From an uncultured Christensenella sp. (lineage in GTDB: Bacteria; Bacillota; Clostridia; Christensenellales; Borkfalkiaceae), in the NCBI GenBank assembly GCA_910585785.1, contig CAJUEV010000018.1, positions 1 through 21,365 of the forward strand: a stretch of 21,365 nt of DNA. Direction: 5' to 3'. The notes under the pieces are model-generated. The model was not told the origin of the DNA. It was given only the letters and a program-made list of their open reading frames with translations, and did not search any database. A program made the position numbers and the translations under genes. Positions 1-7,727 of the stretch are shown here, piece after piece; the first letter of the stretch is position 1; the number at the start of each line of letters is the position of its first letter.

Positions 1-2
1 AC

Positions 3-1004
3 TTACGTGTTGGTTATCTTTAACGAAGCGCCGCTGTTCGCGTCCTGATACATAACCCAATATCCCTGACGGGGATTTTCGGCGGAAGCGGGAATGAAAG
101 ACGCAAGCCCTTGCATACTTTCGGGCGGCCGCTCGCTGTTTGCCGCAGGCACGCCGTAACAAATGTACGCGGGCTTTTTGCCGTCGTATATAACCCCGAA
201 AACGTAATACTTTCCGTCGCCGTAATCAATCCTCACCCATTTAGAGTCGGCAACTGTTTTCGCAAGGTTTTCCTCGGCTGGGTACGCGGACAACAGCCCC
301 TCTATTTCCGCCTTCATTCGGGTGTAAAAATTTCCGTCGGCAAGGGGCGGATTTTTACCGAAAGCCGCTTCTCCGCGGGATATGTCGCGGTCTACGCCGC
401 TTTTTTTATTTTTGAAACCGCCAATATCCGCCTCATTTTGAACAGTTTTGCGCCCGTCTTTTTCTTTTTGCGTATCCTCGCGTAAAGCGCCGCCGTTCTC
501 ATCAGTTTCTGCGAAATCATAATAGTTAACCTCCGCTATCGCCTCGTCCTCGTATGCGGTTTTCAAACCGTTGCCGTCTTGCGTTGCACCGCCGCTTTCC
601 GCTGCCGCCGTTCCGCCTTTAAGCCCGTTTTTTATGTTTTCCGCGCGCTCCACTTCCGCTTTTATGGTAAGCGCCGCGCCGTGAAAGTTTCCGCTCACCG
701 CAGAAGCGACGGGCGAAACCGAGCCGTTTATATAGCACACAAGCGCCGCAAAGCCCGCGCCCGTATCAAGCGCGGACGCGCCCTCGAACAGCCCGTTTTC
801 CACCATAAGCGTATTGTTTCCGTCCGAAACCGCGGTAACGTACCGCCCCTCCGAAAGCGGGGCAAAGTTTATGTAAGTGACTTCTATTTTTAATGTGCTG
901 CCGTAACGCTCTGCCTTGACAAGTCCCGTCAGCGGACCGCCGTCCGCCGAAAACCCGTCTTTAAGCCCCTTTATTACCGCTATGTTTTTAGTATAACCGC
1001 CCAT
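3..1004 (-). CDS. conserved protein of unknown function
   Basis: A complete 333-residue frame with ATG start and an AAAGGGA ribosome site (1011-1017). I do not recognise a named family. Residues 1-120 look beta-rich, with alternating hydrophobics and many Gly/Thr/Ser. Residues 125-215 are charged, Gly-rich and probably disordered. Residues 240-333 look like the conserved part, with many aromatics (YYVFGVIYDGK, YICYGVP, GYWVMYQDA). There is no signal peptide or membrane segment, so it is probably cytoplasmic. It is divergent from pckG and has its own promoter. The three-part layout suggests two folded domains joined by a linker. No function is proposed. That it is a real gene is supported by the ribosome site, a good promoter and a protein-like C-terminal region. 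Confidence 0.75.
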   Translation of the reverse strand: MGGYTKNIAVIKGLKDGFSADGGPLTGLVKAERYGSTLKIEVTYINFAPLSEGRYVTAVSDGNNTLMVENGLFEGASALDTGAGFAALVCYINGSVSPVASAVSGNFHGAALTIKAEVERAENIKNGLKGGTAAAESGGATQDGNGLKTAYEDEAIAEVNYYDFAETDENGGALREDTQKEKDGRKTVQNEADIGGFKNKKSGVDRDISRGEAAFGKNPPLADGNFYTRMKAEIEGLLSAYPAEENLAKTVADSKWVRIDYGDGKYYVFGVIYDGKKPAYICYGVPAANSERPPESMQGLASFIPASAENPRQGYWVMYQDANSGASLKITNT

Positions 1005-1033
1005 AATAAATCCCTTTGTTAAAGAATATTATA

Positions 1034-1061
1034 ATAATATACGTAATAAAAAAAATGTAAA
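1034..1061 (-). promoter_or_regulatory. sigma-A-type promoter for the unknown gene at 3-1004
   Basis: Read on the minus strand: -35 TTTACA (1056-1061), 16-nt spacer, -10 TATTAT (1034-1039), about 30 nt before the start codon. The stretch is very AT-rich, so chance matches are possible. Confidence 0.45.
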
Positions 1062-1137
1062 AATATGTAAAAAAACGTATTTTTTGTGCGGATTGTATTT
1101 ACACGCAAATTTCACACTTTAAAAACGCGGATTTGAT

Positions 1138-1166
1138 TTGCTTTTTTTTGTAGTTTAATTTATAAT
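1138..1166 (+). promoter_or_regulatory. sigma-A-type promoter for pckG
   Basis: -35 TTGCTT (1138-1143), 17-nt spacer, perfect -10 TATAAT (1161-1166). It is followed by a leader of about 40 nt with a strong AAGGAGAGG ribosome site (1194-1202) 10 nt before ATG. No riboswitch-like structure was seen in the leader. Confidence 0.75.
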
Positions 1167-1212
1167 GGTATTTGTAAAAAAATTTGATTTTTTAAGGAGA
1201 GGTTAAACACAT

Positions 1213-3027
1213 ATGGCACTTACAAAAAACAAAAAAGTCCTCGACTTCGTCGCAGCCAGCGCCGAACTTGCGCAGCCTGATAAAATAGTCTGGATTGACG
1301 GAAGCGAAACTCAGATAAACGCATTAAAAAAAGAGGCGGTTACCAGCGGCGAACTTATTAAACTTAACCAGAACCTGCTCCCCGACTGTTATCTGCACCG
1401 CACGAAGGTAAACGACGTTGCGCGCGTTGAGGACAGAACGTTTATATGCACCAAAAACAAGGAAGACGCAGGTCCCATCAACTATTGGATGGACCCCAAT
1501 CAGGCGTACGAACTTTGCAATGAAATTGCGCGCGGCTCTATGAAGGGCAGAACGATGTACGTCATTCCTTATTCTATGGGCGTCGTCGGCAGCGATTTTG
1601 CAAAAATAGGTATTGAAGTTACCGACAGTATTTACGTTGTTTTGAATATGAACATTATGACCCGCGTTGGCAAACAGTGCCTTGACGCTTTGGGTAAGGA
1701 AGGCGACTTTATAAAGGGCTTCCACGCAAAGTGCGACGTTGACGCGGACAAAAGATACATTATGCACTTCCCCGAAGACAACACCATTATTTCGGTAAAC
1801 TCGGCTTACGGCGGCAACGTGCTTCTTGGCAAAAAGTGCTTCGCTTTGAGAATTGCCTCCTACCTCGGCAAAAACGAAGGCTGGATGGCAGAGCATATGC
1901 TTATTCTCGGCGTAACTTTTCCGGACAAAACCAAAAAATACATTGCGGCTGCCTTCCCTTCCGCTTGCGGAAAAACCAACCTTGCAATGCTTATTCCCCC
2001 CAAACACTACAAGGAAGCGGGTTACGAAATTGAAACCGTCGGCGACGACATTGCCTGGATTCGCGTGGGCGAGGACGGCAGACTTTGGGCTGTAAACCCC
2101 GAAAACGGCTTCTTCGGCGTTGCTCCCGGCACAAACGAACACTCCAACTACAACGCGCTGCAATCTACAAAGCGCGGAACCATTTTCACCAACGTCGCGC
2201 TCAATACCGACGATATGACCGTTTGGTGGGAAGGACTTTCAAAAGAACTGCCCGAGCACTGCATCGACTGGACGGGCAAGCCCTGGAACCCCGCTAAATT
2301 CGATAAAAAAGACAAGTCGACGTGTTCGGCTCACCCCAACTCGCGTTTCACCGCTCCCGCGGAAAACTGCCCCTGCATTTCACCCGAGTTCAACTCCAAA
2401 ACGGGCGTTCCCCTTTCCGCAATAATATTCGGCGGCAGACGCGCAAGCACAACTCCCCTCGTATATCAGTCCCGCGATTGGAACCACGGCGTTTTCATCG
2501 GCTCGGCAATGTCTTCCGAAACGACTGCGGCGGCTACCGGCGCGACGGGCGTTTTGCGCCACGACCCTATGGCAATGAAGCCTTTCACAGGCTATCATAT
2601 GGGCGATTACTTCGCGCACTGGGTTGAAATGGGCAAAAAAGTTAAAAATCCTCCCAAAATTTTCAACGTAAACTGGTTCCGCACCGACGAAAACGGCAAC
2701 TTTATGTGGCCCGGCTTCGGCGACAATATGCGCGTTTTGGAATGGATTTTGAAGCGTTGCGACGAAAATCCCATTGACGCGGTTGAAACGGCCATCGGTT
2801 ACGTACCCAATCCGGACGACATCGATATTTCCGAACTTGATTACGAAATTTGCAAGGGCAAAAAGTTTGATAAAGCCGCTCTTGCCGAAATTCTTACCGT
2901 AGATAAGGAAAAATGGTCAAAGGAAGCGGAAGAAATTGAGGGTTACTATAACGGCACCATCGGCAGCCGTATCCCCAAAGAACTTTGGGATTGCCTTGAA
3001 ACGTTAAAGAAAAACTGCAAAAAATAA
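1213..3027 (+). CDS. pckG: phosphoenolpyruvate carboxykinase (GTP)
   Basis: Converts oxaloacetate and GTP to phosphoenolpyruvate, GDP and CO2 (or the reverse, carbon-fixing direction used by some fermenters). It is cytosolic. The 604 residues match the usual length of the GTP-dependent family. Visible motifs are the substrate loop YGGN (199-202) followed by the lysines of GKK (206-208), a metal-ligand His in AEHM (228), the kinase-1a P-loop with the reactive cysteine, FPSACGKTN (248-256), and the metal-binding VGDDIAW (277-282). The PSACGKTN loop is typical of the GTP class rather than the ATP class. It stands alone with its own promoter and a strong terminator, so it is probably monocistronic. 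The start is fixed by the ribosome site at 1194-1202. Which direction dominates in this organism cannot be told from the gene. Confidence 0.97.
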   Translation: MALTKNKKVLDFVAASAELAQPDKIVWIDGSETQINALKKEAVTSGELIKLNQNLLPDCYLHRTKVNDVARVEDRTFICTKNKEDAGPINYWMDPNQAYELCNEIARGSMKGRTMYVIPYSMGVVGSDFAKIGIEVTDSIYVVLNMNIMTRVGKQCLDALGKEGDFIKGFHAKCDVDADKRYIMHFPEDNTIISVNSAYGGNVLLGKKCFALRIASYLGKNEGWMAEHMLILGVTFPDKTKKYIAAAFPSACGKTNLAMLIPPKHYKEAGYEIETVGDDIAWIRVGEDGRLWAVNPENGFFGVAPGTNEHSNYNALQSTKRGTIFTNVALNTDDMTVWWEGLSKELPEHCIDWTGKPWNPAKFDKKDKSTCSAHPNSRFTAPAENCPCISPEFNSKTGVPLSAIIFGGRRASTTPLVYQSRDWNHGVFIGSAMSSETTAAATGATGVLRHDPMAMKPFTGYHMGDYFAHWVEMGKKVKNPPKIFNVNWFRTDENGNFMWPGFGDNMRVLEWILKRCDENPIDAVETAIGYVPNPDDIDISELDYEICKGKKFDKAALAEILTVDKEKWSKEAEEIEGYYNGTIGSRIPKELWDCLETLKKNCKK

Positions 3028-3047
3028 TTAAAAGACATAAAAAAATC

Positions 3048-3086
3048 AGCCCTGAGCACGAAAATTCGTGCTCAGGGCTTTTTTAT
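3048..3086 (+). terminator. rho-independent terminator of pckG
   Basis: Perfect inverted repeat 3048-3062 / 3065-3079 (about 13 usable base pairs, AT-rich loop), then TTTTTTT. It lies 20 nt after the pckG stop. Confidence 0.93.
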
Positions 3087-3245
3087 TCCCTACCCCTATC
3101 CGCCGAAAGACGGACTATCAACCGCTTGACCCCTTTTCCGCTTAATTTACCCGGCGCACCGTCGGCTTTCCGGCAACGCGGCTTTTAAGCGAAGCGTTAT
3201 GGAGGTTTGCGGGAAGCGGGCTGCAAAAATTTTTTTTCTTTAACG

Positions 3246-3303
3246 AATTATATATGATTATAAATCACAAGTCAAGCATTTTGTGATTATTAATCATATA
3301 ATT
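3246..3303. promoter_or_regulatory. long inverted-repeat operator upstream of the small XRE gene
   Basis: Arms 3246-3270 and 3281-3303 are near-complementary (about 23-25 nt with small indels), separated by a 10-nt spacer. The core of each arm holds ATGATTA and ATCACAA-like words. The right arm overlaps the likely -35 region (GTGATT, 3283-3288, with TACAAT at 3307-3312) of the HTH gene just downstream. Autoregulation by that HTH protein is inferred. The preceding 3086-3245 stretch holds no gene I can support. Confidence 0.55.
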
Positions 3304-3318
3304 GAATACAATAACAAT

Positions 3319-3531
3319 ATGGCTGATACCAATCTGATAAAAGTCCGGCTGAAAGAAGCTATTAAGCAAAGCGGCTTATCACAAACTCAATTGTCAAAAT
3401 TGCTTTCGCTTTCCCCGTCGTGCATTGCGCATTACGTAAAGGGGGACATATTGCCTTCAATTGAAACTTTTACCGATTTATGCAAAGTTCTGGATATAGA
3501 CCCTGCGTACATTTTGGGACTTGAAAACTGA
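3319..3531 (+). CDS. small XRE/Cro-CI-type DNA-binding protein
   Basis: A 70-residue protein that is little more than a single helix-turn-helix domain (HTH_3 type). Helices 2 and 3 lie around residues 19-38 (LSQTQLSKLLSLSPSCIAHY), followed by the usual KGDILPSIETF and DPAYILGL tail. An in-frame GTG at 3283 would add 12 residues, but it lies inside the inverted repeat and has no ribosome site. ATG at 3319 is preferred because it gives the family's usual N-terminus. No Shine-Dalgarno is visible. The ATG lies exactly 6 nt after a TACAAT -10 box, suggesting a leaderless or nearly leaderless mRNA. It probably represses its own promoter through the operator at 3246-3303. No partner gene is adjacent; other targets are unknown. 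Confidence 0.8.
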   Translation: MADTNLIKVRLKEAIKQSGLSQTQLSKLLSLSPSCIAHYVKGDILPSIETFTDLCKVLDIDPAYILGLEN

Positions 3532-3546
3532 GTATTATAAACGCCG

Positions 3547-3585
3547 AAGCGCGCAAAGCGGAAATTCCGCTTTGCGCGCTTTTAA
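3547..3585. terminator. bidirectional terminator between the XRE gene and jag
   Basis: Perfect inverted repeat 3547-3563 / 3565-3581, GC-rich, followed by TTTT on the plus strand. It lies between two convergent genes and may serve both, though the minus-strand U-tract is weak. Confidence 0.8.
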
Positions 3586-3595
3586 ATTGCAAATT

Positions 3596-4480
3596 TTATT
3601 CTTCGTTTTTGTTGCCTTCTTCGGGGTTTTCCGCGGTCTTCGATGCGCCGCTGTTTCCAAGAAACGTTCCGAAGTAAATTTCCTTTTTACCGCGTTTTGC
3701 GCCGCCGGAAGGACGTCCCGAATCCCTCGATTCGCCCCTGCTGCGTCCGCCGTTGCGGTTGTCGCGACGGTCGCCTCTTTCCCCGCGTTCGTGTCGTTCG
3801 CCGCGGCGCGCGTTTTCACGGAAGTTGCGTCTTTCACCGAAGCGTACGCCTTTGTCGCCGGGTTTTGCGTTGTTGGGTATAACTACTATATATCTTGCGG
3901 GTTCTCTGCCCTCGGAAACGGTTTTTACTTCGCTGTTGTCCATAAGCGCCGCGTGAATTATTCTGCGCTCGTAAGGAGTCATAGGCTCCAAGGACATTTT
4001 TCTGCCCGTTTCAACCGCCTTTTTGGCAAGTTTCTGGGCAAGCCCTCTAAGGGTTTCTTCACGCTGCAAACGGTAATTTTCGCAATCCACCACAACTTTT
4101 TTGTATTCGTCCCTGCCGATATTTGCGTAAGCGCCCGTCATACACTGCACCGCGTCAAGAATGTCGCCGCGCTTGCCTATAACTCTTGCGGAAGCCGCGG
4201 TTACAATGTTTATTTTAAGCGCGTCCTCACCGTCGTTCACTTCGCACTCTGCGTTAACGCCGAGTATTTTCATCAAGCCTTTAATAAATTCCGCTGCGCG
4301 CTCCCCGTCCGAACGCTTTTTGGTCACGCGAACTTTCGCCTTTACCGCGCCGAAAAGTTTCTTTCTGCCTTCTTCAATTACTTCGATTTCGGCTTCGTCG
4401 CGGGTGATGCCAAGCGCAATCAACCCCTCCAAAATCGCTTCGTCTACCGATTTTCCGGTATACACATTTTCGTTTTCCAT
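3596..4480 (-). CDS. jag: RNA-binding protein Jag/KhpB (SpoIIIJ-associated)
   Basis: An RNA-binding protein of the cell-division/elongation circuit, normally encoded with yidC. Domains in order: Jag-N (1-52), KH domain (about 75-135) with IGKRGD (101-106) as the RNA-contacting loop, R3H domain (138-202) with the TPYERRIIH stretch, then a 90-residue tail rich in Arg, Gly and Glu (203-294). The tail is longer than in most Jag proteins and resembles RGG-type RNA-binding tails; its role is inferred. ATG lies 1 nt after the yidC stop, so translation is probably coupled, with AAGAGG inside the yidC end as ribosome site. It is the last gene of the leftward rpmH-rnpA-yidD-yidC-jag block. Confidence 0.93.
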   Translation of the reverse strand: MENENVYTGKSVDEAILEGLIALGITRDEAEIEVIEEGRKKLFGAVKAKVRVTKKRSDGERAAEFIKGLMKILGVNAECEVNDGEDALKINIVTAASARVIGKRGDILDAVQCMTGAYANIGRDEYKKVVVDCENYRLQREETLRGLAQKLAKKAVETGRKMSLEPMTPYERRIIHAALMDNSEVKTVSEGREPARYIVVIPNNAKPGDKGVRFGERRNFRENARRGERHERGERGDRRDNRNGGRSRGESRDSGRPSGGAKRGKKEIYFGTFLGNSGASKTAENPEEGNKNEE

Positions 4481-4481
4481 C

Positions 4482-5780
4482 TTATTTTAACCTCTTTCTG
4501 TTTTTGGGGGCGCCTGTGCCTTTGGTTATAACCTCGCCGCCCTTTTTATCAAAACGCACGGAAACGATTTTGTTAATAATAAGGGTGGAAACCAAACCGT
4601 AAACCGTACTTATAATCATATACGTAGAGAAAGCCGCGCTGTAAAAGAATGAGAACACGCCGTACATAATGGGCATCATAATCATTATCCACTTGTTTGT
4701 TTTCGCTGCGGAACCGTCTACCGAACTCAACTCGTTAGCGGCTTTTTGCGAACGCGACATAATAAATTGTTGCAAGAACATCAAGCCTATCGCCAGAACG
4801 ATAAGCACGAAATACCCGTTAAAGGTGTTTGCGGGCAATTTCTTTTCCGAAATGTCTGGATTATCGGGGTCTGCGTGCGTCAAAAAGTAAGTTACCTCGT
4901 TGTAACTTTCCTCATATGAAGCCGTATCCAATCCGTTTGAAGCCCTTGCTATGGAAGATTTGAATTTTGTATAGTTGGGCACGACTTTATTCAGCATAGA
5001 GTCGGGGTACCAAACGTTGCCTATCCAACCGAATTCGTTTACTTTATTATTTTCGTAATAATACTCGGCGGCTTTTCTGCGGGCGTTTATCTGCACGTAC
5101 TCGCTTACTTTTATAAATTTGTCCGCCTCTTTACTGTTGTTAAAACTTTCTACAAATTCCGCTTTCTGTTCGGCGTTAAAGCCCTTTTCGGTACTGTAAA
5201 ACTCTACAAATTTTCCGAAATCTACTTTATAACTGCCGTTTTCGCCGACCAAAAAGTGTTTGTTGTCCGCGTCGTTAACGTCGTTGCTTACATAAACTTC
5301 TACGCTGGCGTTATATTCTTCAACCATATTGTTGTAAGTGGTTATTATGGCGAAGTTTGAATACGTTGAAAACGCGCCCATAACGACGATGAATATTACA
5401 AGCGAAACAATCATAGGCAAGCAAGCCGAAAGCGGACTGTAACCGTTTTGTTTTTGCAGTTCCATAACCTTCTGACTGTAAATATTTTTGTCGTTGGCGT
5501 ACTGTTTTTGCAATTTTTCCATTTGCGGCCGCATCTTTTCCATAATAAGCGACTGCTTTTTGGTCTTAACTTTGGAATATATATCAAGCGGCAAAACTAT
5601 TGTTTTTAAGCAAAGAGTAAAAACGACAACGCCTAAAATAACGCCGCCGTAAACGCCGCCGAATACTTCGAACAACCAACTGATTATTTTACCAATCCAG
5701 TTAAGGTTGACCGAACCTATTTTTTCCACCGCAAAATCAATAAAATTTTGCGATAATGCCAGCAAATTAAAAGTACCCAT
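4482..5780 (-). CDS. yidC: membrane protein insertase YidC/OxaI/SpoIIIJ family
   Basis: Inserts proteins into the cytoplasmic membrane, alone or with Sec. The first conserved segment (about 44-66) contains LKTIVLPLDIYSK, with Lys59 where the family usually has the groove arginine. A cytoplasmic Lys-rich coiled hairpin (70-112) follows, then PLSACLPMIVSL (116-127), and membrane segments near 320-342 and 363-405. At 432 residues it is much longer than the roughly 260-residue Gram-positive homologues. The surplus is mostly about 100 residues (roughly 148-248) before the conserved GWIGNVWYPD (251-260), in the outward-facing loop between membrane segments 2 and 3. There is no lipobox cysteine. Its start is 22 nt after yidD and has no clear ribosome site. 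Confidence 0.95.
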   Translation of the reverse strand: MGTFNLLALSQNFIDFAVEKIGSVNLNWIGKIISWLFEVFGGVYGGVILGVVVFTLCLKTIVLPLDIYSKVKTKKQSLIMEKMRPQMEKLQKQYANDKNIYSQKVMELQKQNGYSPLSACLPMIVSLVIFIVVMGAFSTYSNFAIITTYNNMVEEYNASVEVYVSNDVNDADNKHFLVGENGSYKVDFGKFVEFYSTEKGFNAEQKAEFVESFNNSKEADKFIKVSEYVQINARRKAAEYYYENNKVNEFGWIGNVWYPDSMLNKVVPNYTKFKSSIARASNGLDTASYEESYNEVTYFLTHADPDNPDISEKKLPANTFNGYFVLIVLAIGLMFLQQFIMSRSQKAANELSSVDGSAAKTNKWIMIMMPIMYGVFSFFYSAAFSTYMIISTVYGLVSTLIINKIVSVRFDKKGGEVITKGTGAPKNRKRLK

Positions 5781-5802
5781 AATTTAAATTAGTTTTGTTT
5801 TA

Positions 5803-6093
5803 TCAAAGCACCCATTTCAGTTTATAATATTTTTCGGGGGCGGGGTCGTACCCGCCTTTTGAAAAGGGATTGCACCTTAACAAGCGCCAGCCGCCCAGAA
5901 GCAGCCCCAAAAAAACGCCCTTGTTGTTTATGCATCTTTTCATATATTCCGAGCAGGTCGGCTGATAAAGACAGGTATGTTTTGAAAAACGTCTTTGATA
6001 AAACGCTATCGGGCGCATAAAAACAATCTTCAAATACGGCTTAAAAACTTTGCGCCTCACATTTTTTAAGCAAATTTTCAGCCTTTTTCCCAT
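5803..6093 (-). CDS. yidD: membrane protein insertion efficiency factor YidD
   Basis: A small membrane-associated protein that assists YidC. At 96 residues it has the family signature CLYQPTCSEYM followed by GGWRLLRCNPFSKGGYDP, with an amphipathic basic N-terminus. I chose ATG at 6093 rather than the in-frame ATG at 6114 because AAAAAGGTG sits 5-6 nt upstream of the former. It overlaps the end of rnpA by 16 bp, indicating coupled translation in the rpmH-jag block. Confidence 0.94.
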   Translation of the reverse strand: MGKRLKICLKNVRRKVFKPYLKIVFMRPIAFYQRRFSKHTCLYQPTCSEYMKRCINNKGVFLGLLLGGWRLLRCNPFSKGGYDPAPEKYYKLKWVL

Positions 6094-6407
6094 TCGTTCA
6101 CCTTTTTGAAACATTTTTCAATGCTTTCGCAAAAGGCTTTGTAAGTATATTCTTCCGAAACTTTCGGAATCAGAATAAAAGAATAATTTTTTTTCAAAAC
6201 GCCGACATTTTGGCTGAACGCCGCCCTTAAAAGCCGCTTGATTCTGTTTCTTTTTACCGCTTTTCCGTGTTTTTTTGATACGGCTACGCCCATCGACAGT
6301 TTGTCCGACGGAAAATACATCAACGTTAGATAAGGGGAAAATACCTTTTTCCCCCTTTTAAACAGCTTTTGAAAATCTTCGTTTTTCTTTATTCTTAAAT
6401 ACTTCAC
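6078..6407 (-). CDS. rnpA: ribonuclease P protein component
   Basis: The protein subunit of RNase P, which trims the 5' leader of tRNA precursors with the RNA subunit (not in this window). The 109 residues match the usual length. The RNR signature is visible as AVKRNRIKRLLRAAF, preceded by GVAVSKKHGKA. The start codon is GTG (6405-6407), 3 nt after the rpmH stop, so its translation likely depends on rpmH. It is the second gene of the rpmH operon. Confidence 0.95.
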   Translation of the reverse strand: MKYLRIKKNEDFQKLFKRGKKVFSPYLTLMYFPSDKLSMGVAVSKKHGKAVKRNRIKRLLRAAFSQNVGVLKKNYSFILIPKVSEEYTYKAFCESIEKCFKKVNEWEKG

Positions 6408-6410
6408 CGT

Positions 6411-6545
6411 TTAAGCCGAAAGTTTTTTTCTGCCCTTGTCGCGTCTTCTCTTCAAAACCTTTCTGCCTGCCGTCGAAGCCATTCTTTTTCTGAAACCGTG
6501 TACCTTGCTTCTCTGTCTCTTTTTGGGTTGATAAGTTCTTTTCAT
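6411..6545 (-). CDS. rpmH: 50S ribosomal protein L34
   Basis: A 44-residue, highly basic protein beginning MKRTYQPKKRQRSKVHGF and ending GRKKLSA, a full match to L34 in length and sequence pattern. It has a clear AGGAG ribosome site (6551-6555) and its own promoter. L34 sits near the exit tunnel of the large ribosomal subunit. It is the first gene of the rpmH-rnpA-yidD-yidC-jag block. Confidence 0.98.
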   Translation of the reverse strand: MKRTYQPKKRQRSKVHGFRKRMASTAGRKVLKRRRDKGRKKLSA

Positions 6546-6595
6546 AAATACTCCTATGGTTAATTGCGATTAAAAAATTCTTTTTCTACCAACTA

Positions 6596-6624
6596 ATAAT
6601 ATTATTTATCAGGGTCAAAGTCAA
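6596..6624 (-). promoter_or_regulatory. sigma-A promoter of the rpmH operon
   Basis: On the minus strand: -35 TTGACT (6619-6624), 17-nt spacer, -10 TATTAT (6596-6601). The -35 box overlaps the last bases of dnaN, so rpmH can be transcribed both from this promoter and by read-through from dnaN. No terminator separates them. Confidence 0.8.
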
Positions 6625-7727
6625 GCGTTATTGCTTGTCCTTACGGGTAAAATTAAATACAGTTTATCCTTGTTTTCCGCGTTGGCGCAGGTAAAAGGCT
6701 GCACGTTGTTGTTGAAAGAAAGGGTAATTTCGTCTTCTTCCAAAGCGTTTACGGCGTCTATAATAAATTTTGAATTCATTGCTATGCGAACGTCTTTCCC
6801 TTCGACTTTCGCCCTTACCGGTTCCTGAACGTTGCCAAGTTCGGAAGCGGAAGAAATTTCTATTTTGTCGTTTGAAATATCAAATAAAATCAAACTGTTT
6901 TTGTCGCCTCTTACCAAAATTGCGGCGCGCTCGATACTCGCCTTCAATCTGTCTTTTTCAACCTGAATGGTTGTTATAAAACTTTTGGGGATAATATTGT
7001 CTTTTTGAATAAAATCTCCGCCGTATAAGCGCGACGTCAAAACGGTGTTTTCCGCTTCAACCAAAATCATACCGCGCTGCACAAATATTTCCGTTTCTCC
7101 GTCGCCGTCGGGAATCATTTTTTCAATTTCGTTAAGCGTGCGCGAAGGGCATACAATTTCCATATTGCCGGTAGAGGAAGTCACTTTTCCCTTAATGGTT
7201 GCAAGCCTTACCCCGTCGAGAGAAGTTACGCAAATATCTTCGCCGGATATTACAAACTGGCAACCCTTCAAAATAGGACGCGAATCGTCCGTAGCGCAGC
7301 AAAACGACGTTGAAGTTATAAAGTTTTTTAAGTCTTTCGTCTTTAATTTAAAGCTGTTTTCCCTTATTTCAACGTCTATTTTGGGGAAATCGTCTACGGG
7401 AAGAACCTGCATACTCGTCTGACTGTCCGCGTAAATAATGTCCATCTTTTTTCCGTCGGCAGATAACGTTATTTGCACGCCTTCCAATTTCTTTATAAAG
7501 TCGGCGAAAACTTTGCCCGTTACGCAAACTTCGCCTTCTTCGTAAACTTCCGCTTTTATTTTCTTTATTATTGAAATTTCTCCGTCGGTGGCGGAAAGGG
7601 TAATTTCATCGTTTTTCGCTGATATTTTAATACATTCCAATACGGGAATGGTGGTTTTTGACGAGCAAGCTTTGACAACTTTCAAAGTAGCTTCGGACAG
7701 GTCTATTCCTTCGCAAACAATTTTCAT
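6621..7727 (-). CDS. dnaN: DNA polymerase III beta subunit (sliding clamp)
   Basis: The ring-shaped processivity clamp of DNA polymerase III. The 368 residues match the family, with three clamp domains of about 120 residues. Recognisable parts are the N-terminal KTTIPVLECIKI, the SRPILKG segment of the middle domain, the RLYGGDFIQ region, and the C-terminal LYLILPVRT strand. ATG at 7727 has GAGGA (7733-7737) 5-6 nt upstream. In most bacteria dnaN follows dnaA and points away from rpmH. Here it points toward rpmH and no dnaA precedes it. A DnaA box lies about 90 nt upstream of its start. I could not find a convincing promoter. Confidence 0.96.
   Translation of the reverse strand: MKIVCEGIDLSEATLKVVKACSSKTTIPVLECIKISAKNDEITLSATDGEISIIKKIKAEVYEEGEVCVTGKVFADFIKKLEGVQITLSADGKKMDIIYADSQTSMQVLPVDDFPKIDVEIRENSFKLKTKDLKNFITSTSFCCATDDSRPILKGCQFVISGEDICVTSLDGVRLATIKGKVTSSTGNMEIVCPSRTLNEIEKMIPDGDGETEIFVQRGMILVEAENTVLTSRLYGGDFIQKDNIIPKSFITTIQVEKDRLKASIERAAILVRGDKNSLILFDISNDKIEISSASELGNVQEPVRAKVEGKDVRIAMNSKFIIDAVNALEEDEITLSFNNNVQPFTCANAENKDKLYLILPVRTSNNA

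Noticed and set aside
1324..2163. 279-codon open frame opposite pckG
   Set aside because: Antisense to a certain gene with conserved motifs; composition and lack of start signals mark it as a shadow.
3283..3318. GTG start extending the small HTH protein by 12 residues
   Set aside because: It lies inside the operator inverted repeat, upstream of the likely -10 box, with no ribosome site, and the extra residues are not family-like.
3521..4531. Long open frame of 336 codons on the plus strand opposite jag and the end of yidC
   Set aside because: It is antisense to two certain genes, has a biased Phe/Ala/Arg composition typical of a mirror frame, and lacks a ribosome site.
4685..4693. DnaA-box-like TTATCCACT inside yidC
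   Set aside because: One mismatch, isolated, within a coding sequence; expected by chance.
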